Assembly: GCA_005884575.1 (NCBI GenBank)
Contig: VAWW01000047.1
Span: 1-50,187 of the forward strand
Reading direction: 5' to 3'
Source: Actinomycetota bacterium
Lineage (GTDB): Bacteria > Actinomycetota > Thermoleophilia > Gaiellales > Gaiellaceae
DNA: 50,187 nucleotides
Part shown: positions 34,465 through 41,799 of the stretch, one piece after another
Layout of the letters: every line of letters begins with the position of its first letter
Numbering within the stretch: position 1 is the first letter of the stretch
Notes under the pieces: model-generated
Database searches by the model: none
Seen by the model: only the letters and a program-made list of their open reading frames with translations
What the model was told of the DNA's origin: nothing
Program-made: the position numbers and the translations under genes

Positions 34465-36002
34465 CCATCGCCGTCGAGACGCACGACCTGTTTCGCATCT
34501 ACGCGGGCGCCGAGGGCAACGCCGCCGCGCTTCAGGGACTGACGCTCAGCGTCCGCGAGCGGGAGATCGTCGTCGTCTTCGGGCCGAGCGGCTCCGGCAA
34601 GTCGACGCTGCTGCGGATCCTCGCGGGGCTCGACCAGCCGTCGGCGGGGACGGTCGAGGTCTTCGGCACCGACCTCCGGCGGATCGGCGGCCGGCGGCTG
34701 CGCGACTACCGGTCGTACACGCTCGGCTACGCCGATCAGCACTACAACCGCGCGCTCGAGCCGGAGCTGACCGCGCGCGAGCTCGTCGCGCTCCGGCTCG
34801 GCCTGCTCGGCGAGGCGAAGGACGAGCGGCTGCGCCGCGCGGATGAGCTACTGGAGCGCGTCGACCTCGCGGACAAGCGCGACTCGCGTCCCGACGAGCT
34901 GTCGGGGGGACAGCAGCAGCGCGTCGCGCTCTGCGCGGCGTTGGCGCACCGGCCGCGGCTCTTCGTCGCCGACGAGCCGACGGGCGAGCTCGACGCCGTG
35001 AACGCGCAGCGCGTCTACGACACGATCGGCGACCTCGCGCGCGACGCGGGTGCGACGACGGTGATCGTCTCGCACGACCCCGAGTCGGCGTCGATCGCCG
35101 ACCGCGTCATCCACGTCCGCGACGGCCGCGTCAGCGCGGAGACCGCGCGGGAGACCGGGCACGACGAGGAGATCGTCGTCGGCCACGGCGGCTGGATCCG
35201 CCTGCCCGAGGAGTTCCTGCGCCGCGCCGGGATCGCGACGCGTGCCGCCGCGGAGCTGGACGAGGAGCGGATCGTCGTCACGGCGACGGGCCGCGAGAGC
35301 GTCGAGCGTCGTCCGGCGCCGCGGTCCGTCGCCACCGCGGACGAGGGCGACGTCGTCGCCGAACTGCATGGTGTCGGCCACAGGTACGGGTCGACGCGGG
35401 TTTTCTCGGGCCTCGACGGCCGCTTCGACGGCGGCAGGCTCACCGTCGTCACGGGGCCGTCCGGCTCGGGGAAGACGACGCTGCTGCACGTGCTCGCCGG
35501 GATCCATCCGCCGAGCGAGGGCGAGGTCGTCGTGCTCGGCGAGCCGCTCTCGGGCCTCGACGCCGACGCGCGGGCCGCACTGCGCCGGACGCGGGTCGCC
35601 CTCGTCGGGCAGGGCACGGATCTGATCCCGTTCCTTAGCGCCCGCGAGAACGTCGAGCTGTCGCTCGCGCTGCGCGGGATCGACGGCAGCGTCGACGCCT
35701 TGGAGGAGCTCGGGCTCGGGGAGCTGCTCGACCAGCGCGTCGCACGGCTTTCGACGGGCGAGCGGCAGCGCGTCGCCATCGCCCGCGCCCTCGCGGCGCG
35801 GCCGGTCCTGCTGCTCGCGGACGAGCCGACGGCGCGGCTCGACGAGGCGAATGCCCGGGCCGTCGGCGCGCTCTTTGCCGAGCTGGCCCGTTCGACCGGC
35901 GCCGCGATCGTCTGCGCGACACACGATCCAGTGCTGGTCGAGCAGGCCGACGCCGAGCTCGCGCTCGGCGCCGGCGTGCCCGCTCCGTCTACTTCTCCTT
36001 GA
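34461..36002 (+). CDS. Double ABC ATPase with an AbrB-like linker
   Basis: This 513-residue protein has two complete ABC ATPase domains in one chain, partnering the FtsX-type permease. Domain 1 (about 1-225) has Walker A GPSGSGKST, signature LSGGQQQR, Walker B LFVADEPTGELD and H-loop VIVSHDPES. Domain 2 (about 300-505) has GPSGSGKTT, a degenerate signature LSTGERQR, LLLADEPTARLD and CATHDPV. Between them residues about 235-276 (VVGHGGWIRLPEEFLRRAGI then IVVTA) resemble a SpoVT/AbrB swapped-hairpin unit. GTG 34461 has GGAGG at 34451-34455 and overlaps the permease stop. The end overlaps convergent livK by 14 bases. Confidence 0.92.
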   Translation: MTIAVETHDLFRIYAGAEGNAAALQGLTLSVREREIVVVFGPSGSGKSTLLRILAGLDQPSAGTVEVFGTDLRRIGGRRLRDYRSYTLGYADQHYNRALEPELTARELVALRLGLLGEAKDERLRRADELLERVDLADKRDSRPDELSGGQQQRVALCAALAHRPRLFVADEPTGELDAVNAQRVYDTIGDLARDAGATTVIVSHDPESASIADRVIHVRDGRVSAETARETGHDEEIVVGHGGWIRLPEEFLRRAGIATRAAAELDEERIVVTATGRESVERRPAPRSVATADEGDVVAELHGVGHRYGSTRVFSGLDGRFDGGRLTVVTGPSGSGKTTLLHVLAGIHPPSEGEVVVLGEPLSGLDADARAALRRTRVALVGQGTDLIPFLSARENVELSLALRGIDGSVDALEELGLGELLDQRVARLSTGERQRVAIARALAARPVLLLADEPTARLDEANARAVGALFAELARSTGAAIVCATHDPVLVEQADAELALGAGVPAPSTSP

Positions 36003-37539
36003 CGATCTTGAAGCTGAAGACGGTGGTCTTCGAGCGGTTGTCCTGTGCGTCCACGGCGGCGGAGCGGAGCGTATGGCTGCCGCGCCTCAGCGTTGCGGCC
36101 GCCGTCGTCCCGCACGTGTGCAGCTTCTGCGCGTCGAAGCCGCAGAGGATCAGCACCGGCGGCGAGACGTTGCCCGGGTCCGCCGAGCGGAGCTTGAAGA
36201 CGACGTGTGTCTTCGTCCATCGTTTGCTGCCGACGACGGCCGGCTTCGTCGGCGGCGTCAGGTCGACGGCGAGGATCCGTCCGTGCAGGTTCTTGTACTG
36301 CCGCTGCGGCGTCAGCGTCGCGTTGACGTACTTGTAGAAGTCGTACGTCGCCGCCGCCGGATCGCCGTTCTCGTCCCAGTCGATCGGACCGGCGATCCCC
36401 TCGTAGTTGATGTCCTTGCCGGCCCGCAGCGCCTTGATCGCCTGCGGGAGCTGGAGGAACGTGTACTTCGTTCCGGGAGGGCCGCTGATCGCGCGCAGCT
36501 TTGACGCGATCGCCTTGCCGTCGTTCGACTTCGCCGCGATCGACGCGAGGATGCACGTCATCGCCGCGTCGAACTCGTTCACGTCGAGCGACTGCCGCTG
36601 CGGGTTGCCTGCGAAGGCGGCGAACTGCGCGTCCCACGCGTTCGTCAGCGCAGCGCCGAGCGGGACGGCCGGGCGCGTGCCGCGCGCGCCGTCCATCGAC
36701 TCCTTCGGCACGAACGACGGGATCACTGCCGGCTGCCCGCCGCCGATGAACAGCTTCGTCGCGTCGAACTTGCCGGTGCGGAGCAACGCCGCGCCGACCT
36801 TCGCGTACGTCTGCGGGAAGTCGAGGATCACGAAGGCGTCGGGGTTCCCGGCGACGATCTGCTGCGCTTCGGAATCGTAGTTGGCAGCGCCCGGATCGTA
36901 GAGCACGGGTGCGTGCGTCTCCTTGTTGCCCATCTTCTTCCACGCGGCCTCCGTCGCGCGGATCAGGCCGGAGCCGAAGGCGTCGTTGCGCGCGGCGAAC
37001 GAGGCGGTCTTGCCCTTGCCGATCTCCTCCTGCATCGCGGCTGCCAGCACAGGGCCTTGCAAGACGTCTGAGGGCGCGATGCGGAAGACGAGCCCGTTGT
37101 CCTTCAGGTCTGTGATCAGCGCGCTCGTCGAGGCGGGCGCGATCTGCGCCACGCCCGCGGGAACGGTCGCTCCGTTCGCGATCGCAATCGTGTTCGCCGA
37201 CTGGATCGAGCCCGCGATGCACGTTGCGCCGTCGCCGATCACCTTGCGCGCGGCGTTGACCGCGGAGGACGCCTGTGACCCGTCGTCGGCCGAGGTGATC
37301 TTGACGGTGAAGTCGTTGACGCCGTCCTTCGCCAGGGCCTTGTTCGCGAGGTCGACCGCGAACTCGGCGCTCTTCTGGAACACCGGCCCGAAGACCGAGC
37401 CGTCGCCCGTGAGCGAGAGCGTCGTCCCGACCGTCAGCGTCGTCGTCGCGTGCGGACGCGCCCCCGCGCTTCCACCCACCGCCGCCGCCAGCACGGCGAC
37501 CAGCGCCAGAACTCCGATCCGCCGTCCATCTCGTCCCAC
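35989..37539 (-). CDS. livK: Branched-chain amino-acid type ABC substrate-binding protein with a C-terminal Ig-like domain
   Basis: This 516-residue exported periplasmic-binding-fold protein is of the LivK type. A signal peptide is evident (RRIGVLALVAVLAAAVGGSAGA). The binding lobes span about residues 33-420, with TTLSLTGDGSVFGP, SADDGSQASSAVNAARKVI, GSIQSANTIAIANGATVPAG and PASTSALITDL near the start. Residues about 426-516 are extra: a threonine-rich beta domain ending GSHTLRSAAVDAQDNRSKTTVFSFKI, like bacterial Ig-like repeats. The GTG at 37539 has a strong AAGGAGGAGG upstream. It is divergent from the livHMGF operon, across the palindrome at 37576-37587. The ligand may not be an amino acid. 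Confidence 0.9.
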   Translation of the reverse strand: MGRDGRRIGVLALVAVLAAAVGGSAGARPHATTTLTVGTTLSLTGDGSVFGPVFQKSAEFAVDLANKALAKDGVNDFTVKITSADDGSQASSAVNAARKVIGDGATCIAGSIQSANTIAIANGATVPAGVAQIAPASTSALITDLKDNGLVFRIAPSDVLQGPVLAAAMQEEIGKGKTASFAARNDAFGSGLIRATEAAWKKMGNKETHAPVLYDPGAANYDSEAQQIVAGNPDAFVILDFPQTYAKVGAALLRTGKFDATKLFIGGGQPAVIPSFVPKESMDGARGTRPAVPLGAALTNAWDAQFAAFAGNPQRQSLDVNEFDAAMTCILASIAAKSNDGKAIASKLRAISGPPGTKYTFLQLPQAIKALRAGKDINYEGIAGPIDWDENGDPAAATYDFYKYVNATLTPQRQYKNLHGRILAVDLTPPTKPAVVGSKRWTKTHVVFKLRSADPGNVSPPVLILCGFDAQKLHTCGTTAAATLRRGSHTLRSAAVDAQDNRSKTTVFSFKIVKEK

Positions 37540-37575
37540 TTCGACCTCCTCCTTGTCGGCTACCGGACGGATGAT

Positions 37576-37587
37576 GTTTGATCAAAC
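37576..37587. promoter_or_regulatory. Perfect 12-bp palindrome GTTTGATCAAAC
   Basis: It lies in the 74-base divergent region, 36 bases upstream of livK and 26 upstream of the 37614 gene. It is an AT-richer island in GC-rich DNA and looks like a dimeric repressor operator serving both directions. No cognate regulator is encoded next to it. Confidence 0.45.
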
Positions 37588-37613
37588 GACCCTACTGCCT
37601 GGAGGCGCGCTTG

Positions 37614-37982
37614 GTGGAATACGTCGCACCGTCGTTCGAACCGCCCCACCGTGTGTTGCTGCTCGTCGGGGCCGGGCCGGGGTGGTACCAGGCGGAGGAC
37701 GCCGCCGCGCGCAAGCGCGTGATCGCGCGGCTGCAGTCGTTCTTCGACGGCTGGCGCGACGGCGGCGCGCGGCTCGTCGGCTCGTTCGACGACGACTACT
37801 TCGTCGTCGGCCAGCCGTCGTCGCTCGGCTGGTCGATCTTCGTCCTCTACGAGGTGCCGAGCCTCGACCTCGTCGTCGAGCGGGTCAACAGCACCCGCGA
37901 GGAGGTCGACGGCGAGCGGCTGGATCGCGCGTTCCGGATGGAGGTCCGCGTCGGGCGGAGCCTCTTCCTGCTCCCGGACTGA
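37614..37982 (+). CDS. Small conserved protein heading the liv operon (unrecognised)
   Basis: I do not recognise this 122-residue protein. It has alternating short strands and helices: RVLLLVGAGPGW, then a helix AARKRVIARLQSFFDGW, then ARLVGSFDDDYFVVG, then SIFVLYEVPSLDLVVERVNSTRE. The pattern is compatible with a dimeric alpha/beta-barrel (ferredoxin-like) fold. GTG 37614 is chosen, with GGAGG at 37601-37605; TTG 37611 is possible. Its stop overlaps the livH start (TGATG), so it is translationally coupled to the transporter and may act on the imported compound. It is cytoplasmic, with no signal peptide. Confidence 0.75.
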   Translation: MEYVAPSFEPPHRVLLLVGAGPGWYQAEDAAARKRVIARLQSFFDGWRDGGARLVGSFDDDYFVVGQPSSLGWSIFVLYEVPSLDLVVERVNSTREEVDGERLDRAFRMEVRVGRSLFLLPD

Positions 37983-38983
37983 TGACGGCGCCCGAAGCAG
38001 TTCTCCCGGGCGGCCGCTTCGCGGTCGTCCGCGCGAGCCCGCTGGCCGTCGTCGGCGGCGCGATGGTCGCGGCGGCGCTCGTGCTCGGCGCAGCGAAGGG
38101 CTGGCAGTCACTCGCGCAGGCGACGATCAACGGGCTCGTCTCCGGCTCGTATTTCGCGCTCGGCGCGGCCGGGCTGACGCTCGTCTACGGCGTTCTGAAG
38201 CTCGTCAACTTCGCGCACGGAGAGTTCCTCACCTTCGGCGCGTACATGGCGCTGCTCGGGCACTCGACGCTGTCGCTGCCGCTGCCGGTCGCAATCGTGT
38301 TCGGGGTCGCCCTCACGGCCGTGCTCGGCGTCGGGCTCGAGCTCGCCATGTGGCGCCCGATGCGGCGGCGGGGGGCGGGCGTTCTCCAGTTGCTGCTGAT
38401 GGCGCTCGGATTGGCGTTCGTGTTGCGGAACTCGATCCAGATCGTCGCGGGCACCGACGTGCGGCAGCTCGGCGCGAACGTGACGGCGTCGGTCACGTTC
38501 GGCGGACTCCACATCGGGCGGACGGAGCTGTGGGTGCTCGGCGTCGCGCTCGTCGTGCTCCTCGCGCTCGCGCTGCTGCTCCGCGAGACGCGGCTGGGCA
38601 AGCAGATCCGTGCGCTCTCCGATAATCCCGAGCTCGCGGAGACGACCGGGATCGACACGGAGAAGATCGTCCTCGTGACGTGGATCCTCGCCGGCGCGCT
38701 CGCGGGCCTCGCGGGCATCGTCTACGGCGCGTCCGTCGGCGTCGTCACGCCGAACCTGGGCTTCGAGATCGTCCTCAGCCTGTTCGCAGCGGTGATCGTC
38801 GGCGGGATCGGAAATGCGTATGGCGCGCTCGCGGGCGGGATCCTGATCGGCCTGGTGCAGGAGTGGGCGACGCTCGTCGCGCCGGCGAGCATCAAGGTGG
38901 CGGTCGGCTTCGGCGCGATGATCCTCGTGCTGATCCTGCGGCCTCAGGGCCTGCTCGGCCGGGTCCGGAGCGCCGACCGCTGA
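37982..38983 (+). CDS. livH: Branched-chain amino-acid type ABC permease LivH
   Basis: This 333-residue inner-membrane permease of the LivH family has about eight hydrophobic segments. Characteristic stretches are ATINGLVSGSYFALGAAGLTLVYGVLKLVNFAHGEF (conserved family opening), LLLMALGLAFVLRNSIQIVAGTD, RETRLGKQIRALSDNPELAETTGID (the cytoplasmic ATPase-contact loop) and VGGIGNAYGALAGGILIGLVQEW. ATG 37982 overlaps the preceding stop by one base. An N-terminal extension of about 40 residues includes an extra hydrophobic segment (VVGGAMVAAALVLGA). It works with LivM, LivG and LivF encoded immediately downstream. Confidence 0.95.
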   Translation: MTAPEAVLPGGRFAVVRASPLAVVGGAMVAAALVLGAAKGWQSLAQATINGLVSGSYFALGAAGLTLVYGVLKLVNFAHGEFLTFGAYMALLGHSTLSLPLPVAIVFGVALTAVLGVGLELAMWRPMRRRGAGVLQLLLMALGLAFVLRNSIQIVAGTDVRQLGANVTASVTFGGLHIGRTELWVLGVALVVLLALALLLRETRLGKQIRALSDNPELAETTGIDTEKIVLVTWILAGALAGLAGIVYGASVGVVTPNLGFEIVLSLFAAVIVGGIGNAYGALAGGILIGLVQEWATLVAPASIKVAVGFGAMILVLILRPQGLLGRVRSADR

Positions 38984-39908
38984 CGACGCTCGCGCTCACC
39001 CTGCACGCGTTCGCGGGCGCGGACTTCTGGATCGGCGTCGGCGTGCTCGCGGCGACGTACGGCATCTTCGCGCTCGGCCTGCAGCTGAACATCGGCACGA
39101 CCGGGATCACGAACTTCGGCCAGGCCGGGTTCATGGCGATCGGCGCGTACGCGATGGCGATTCTCGTCGTGCGCGAAGGGTGGTCATGGTGGTGGGCGAT
39201 GCCGGTGGCGATCGTGTGCGCCATGGCGGCCGCGGTGCTCGTCGGGCTGCCGTCGTTGCGACTGCGCGCGGACTACTTCGCGATCACGACGCTCGCGTTC
39301 GCGGAGATCGTCCGCTACGCGGCGAACAACTGGCGCAGCCTCACGAACGGGAACCAGGGCCTGCTCGGGTACAACGCCGACTGGTTCAAGCTCTCGTTCC
39401 GCTTCGGCAACTGGCTCAACGATCACGGGATCCACGTCACGAGCTTCCTGTTTCCGCTGATGCTCGTCAGCTGGGCGCTGCTGTTCGTCCTGTGGCTGCT
39501 CGTCGCCGCCCTCGTCCGGACGCCGTGGGGACGCGTGCTGCGCGCGATCCGCGAGGAGCGTACAAGCTCCAGTCGCTGGCGCTGTCGGCGGCTCTCGCGG
39601 CGATCGCGGGGTTCGTGCTGGCGATGAACCTGACGCTGCTCGTCCCCGACCAGTTCGATCCCGTGTTCACGATCTTCGGCGTCGTGATCGTGATCCTCGG
39701 CGGACTGGGCAGCTACGTCGGCGTGCTCGTCGCGTCGTTCCTGCTGATGACGCTGCTCGAGGGGACGCGCTACATCGGCCTGCCCCTCGCATCGGACAAG
39801 ATCGCCGCGCTGCGCTTCATCATCGTCGGGCTCGTGCTGATCCTGCTGATGGCGTTCCGTCCGCAGGGGCTCTTCGGCAAGCGCAAGGAGATGCTGCTCG
39901 GTGAGTGA
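38980..39908 (+). pseudogene. livM: Branched-chain amino-acid type ABC permease LivM, with a frame-changing deletion
   Basis: The first part, from 38980 (HAFAGADFWIGVGVLAATYGIFALGLQLNIGTTG and NFGQAGFMAIGAYAMAI), is typical LivM and runs in one frame through TPWGRVLRAIREE near 39556. The rest (YKLQSLALSAALAAIAGFVLAMNL to RPQGLFGK) is in another frame and ends at 39908. Family members have about 13 residues between IRE and YKLQ (a conserved D-x-D-AA-ALGK-type stretch), so roughly 37-40 bases are missing and the frame is lost. The N terminus overlaps the livH stop with a CTG (CTGA), where sister genes use ATGA or GTGA. As written no functional LivM would be made. Confidence 0.85.
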
Positions 39909-40674
39909 CCCGCCGATCCTCGAGGTCGAGGACGTGGCGAAGCGGTTCGGCGGCGTGCGTGCGGTCGACGGCGCGTCGTTCTCGGTCGCGCGCGGGTCGA
40001 TCACGGCGCTGATCGGGCCGAACGGCGCGGGCAAGTCGTCGCTCTTCAACGTCGTCACTGGGTTCGAGCGGCCGGACGGCGGCGCCGTGCGCTACGACGG
40101 GCGCTCGATCTACCGGCTGCCGCCCTACGCGATCGCGCGGCGCGGGATGGTGCGGACGTTTCAGCTGACGAAGACGCTCTCGGTGATGACGGTGCTCGAC
40201 AACATGCTGCTCGCGGCGCCGCGTCATCCCGGGGAGCGGCTCGGCGGCTCGCTCGTCTTCGCCGCGGCAGCGCGGCGGCGGGAGCGGGAGGCGCGGGAGC
40301 ATGCGCTCTCGCTCCTCGCGACGTTCGCGCTGGCCGAGATGGCGAACGAGTACGCGGGGACGCTCTCCGGCGGGCAACGCAAGCTGCTCGAGCTCGCGCG
40401 GGCGCTGATGCTCGAGCCACGGCTCGTGCTGTTGGACGAGCCGCTCGCAGGCGTCAACCCGACGCTCGGGCGGCGCCTGCTCGAGCACATCGAGCAGCTA
40501 CGGGCCGACGACGGGACGACGTTCCTCTTCGTCGAGCACGACATGGAGGTCGTGATGAACCACTCCGACCGCGTGATCGTGATGGCCGCGGGGCGGGTGA
40601 TCGCCGACGGCGAGCCGCAGGCGGTTCGGCGGGACGAGGCCGTGATCGAGGCGTATCTCGGGGCCCATGCCTGA
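39901..40674 (+). CDS. livG: Branched-chain amino-acid type ABC ATPase LivG
   Basis: This 257-residue ABC ATPase of the LivG subfamily has Walker A GPNGAGKSS, Q-loop RTFQLTKTLSVMTV, signature LSGGQRKLLELARALM, Walker B LVLLDEPLAGVNP and H-loop FLFVEHDMEVVMNHSD. The LDEPLAGVNP and EHDM patterns are diagnostic of LivG over LivF. GTG 39901 overlaps the livM end by eight bases. It would power the livK-HM importer together with LivF. Confidence 0.96.
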   Translation: MSDPPILEVEDVAKRFGGVRAVDGASFSVARGSITALIGPNGAGKSSLFNVVTGFERPDGGAVRYDGRSIYRLPPYAIARRGMVRTFQLTKTLSVMTVLDNMLLAAPRHPGERLGGSLVFAAAARRREREAREHALSLLATFALAEMANEYAGTLSGGQRKLLELARALMLEPRLVLLDEPLAGVNPTLGRRLLEHIEQLRADDGTTFLFVEHDMEVVMNHSDRVIVMAAGRVIADGEPQAVRRDEAVIEAYLGAHA

Positions 40675-41389
40675 CGCCGTCCTCGAGACGCACGGCCTGG
40701 TCGCGGGCTACGTGCCCGAGGTCGACATCCTGCGCGGCGTCGACGTCAGGATCGACCCGGGCGAGATCGTGACGATCGTCGGGCCGAACGGCGCGGGCAA
40801 GTCGACGCTGATCCGCGCGGTGATGGGGCTGCTGCGCCCGCGCGAGGGTCGCGTCCTCCTGCGCGGCGAGGACGTCACCGGCTCGCGGCCGCACCGGCTC
40901 GTGGCCAAGGGGATCGGCTACGTCGCGCAGCGCGACAACGTGTTCCCGACGATGAGCGTCGAGGAGAACCTCGAGCTCGGGACGCGCGAGCCGGACGCGC
41001 GGCTGCCGGCGATGTGGGAGCTCTTTCCGCGGCTGCGGGAGCGGCGGCGGCAGTCCGCGGGCACGCTCTCGGGCGGCGAGCGGCAGATGCTCGCCATGGC
41101 GCGGGCGCTGATCGCGCGACCGGACCTCTTGCTCCTCGACGAGCCGAGCGCCGGCCTCGCGCCGGTCCTCGTCGGCCTGATCTTCGAGAAGATCGCCGAG
41201 ATCAATGCGCAGGGCGTCCCGATCCTGATGGTCGAGCAGAACGCGCGGCGCGCGCTCGCGATGTCGAGCCGCGGCTACGTCCTCGACCTCGGCCGCAACC
41301 GGTTCGAAGGGACGGGTGAGGCGCTCCTCCACGATCCGAAGGTCGTCGATCTCTACCTCGGCGGCACCTCCCGGATCGACGCGGCATGA
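40667..41389 (+). CDS. livF: Branched-chain amino-acid type ABC ATPase LivF
   Basis: This 240-residue ABC ATPase of the LivF subfamily has GYVPEVDILRGVDVRI, Walker A GPNGAGKST, IGYVAQRDNVFPTMSVEENLELG, signature LSGGERQMLAMARAL and Walker B LLLLDEPSAGLAP. The H-loop position is VEQNARRALAMSSRGYVLDLG: as is typical for LivF, glutamine and asparagine (EQN) replace the usual histidine-aspartate. ATG 40667 overlaps livG by eight bases and its stop overlaps the next gene (ATGA). Confidence 0.96.
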   Translation: MPDAVLETHGLVAGYVPEVDILRGVDVRIDPGEIVTIVGPNGAGKSTLIRAVMGLLRPREGRVLLRGEDVTGSRPHRLVAKGIGYVAQRDNVFPTMSVEENLELGTREPDARLPAMWELFPRLRERRRQSAGTLSGGERQMLAMARALIARPDLLLLDEPSAGLAPVLVGLIFEKIAEINAQGVPILMVEQNARRALAMSSRGYVLDLGRNRFEGTGEALLHDPKVVDLYLGGTSRIDAA

Positions 41390-41799
41390 GCCGGCTCTTC
41401 CACGCGGCGACGGCGGAGGTGGCGGTGCCGGCCGACCAGGCGTTCGACTACCTCGCGGACGGGCTCCGCCAGGGCGAGTGGACGCTCGGGTGCTGGGACC
41501 GCGAGCGGATCGGCGAAGACGTGTTCCGCGGCCGGTCGCTCTATGACGGGCAGGAGACGTACGTGCGGGTGCTGCCGCGCCGCGAGTTGCTGCTCGTGGA
41601 CTTCGAGGTCGGTCTGTCGGCGGACGCGCTCGTCCCGCGCATCTCGGCGCGTGTCCGCCCACGCGGCGAGCACGCGTGCGTCGTGACGCTGATGGCGTGG
41701 CGGCCGCCGGACCAGGACGACGAATCGTGGCAGCGAGTCCGCGACCTGCACCAAGCCGAGATCCACCTGCTCAAAGGCCGCCTCGAGCTCGGCTTCTAA
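41386..41799 (+). CDS. SRPBCC (START/polyketide-cyclase-like) protein at the end of the liv operon
   Basis: This 137-residue protein opens with SRLFHAATAEVAVPADQAFDYLADG, a typical SRPBCC first strand and helix. It continues with beta strands (RELLLVDFEVGLSAD, ARVRPRGEHACVVTLMAW) and ends in a long helix (DESWQRVRDLHQAEIHLLKGRLELGF), the helix-grip arrangement. These proteins bind hydrophobic ligands; no specific substrate is evident. ATG 41386 overlaps the livF stop by four bases. The end overlaps the convergent peroxidase gene by four bases. A fourth non-transport-core gene in the operon hints at an unusual imported ligand. Confidence 0.8.
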   Translation: MSRLFHAATAEVAVPADQAFDYLADGLRQGEWTLGCWDRERIGEDVFRGRSLYDGQETYVRVLPRRELLLVDFEVGLSADALVPRISARVRPRGEHACVVTLMAWRPPDQDDESWQRVRDLHQAEIHLLKGRLELGF

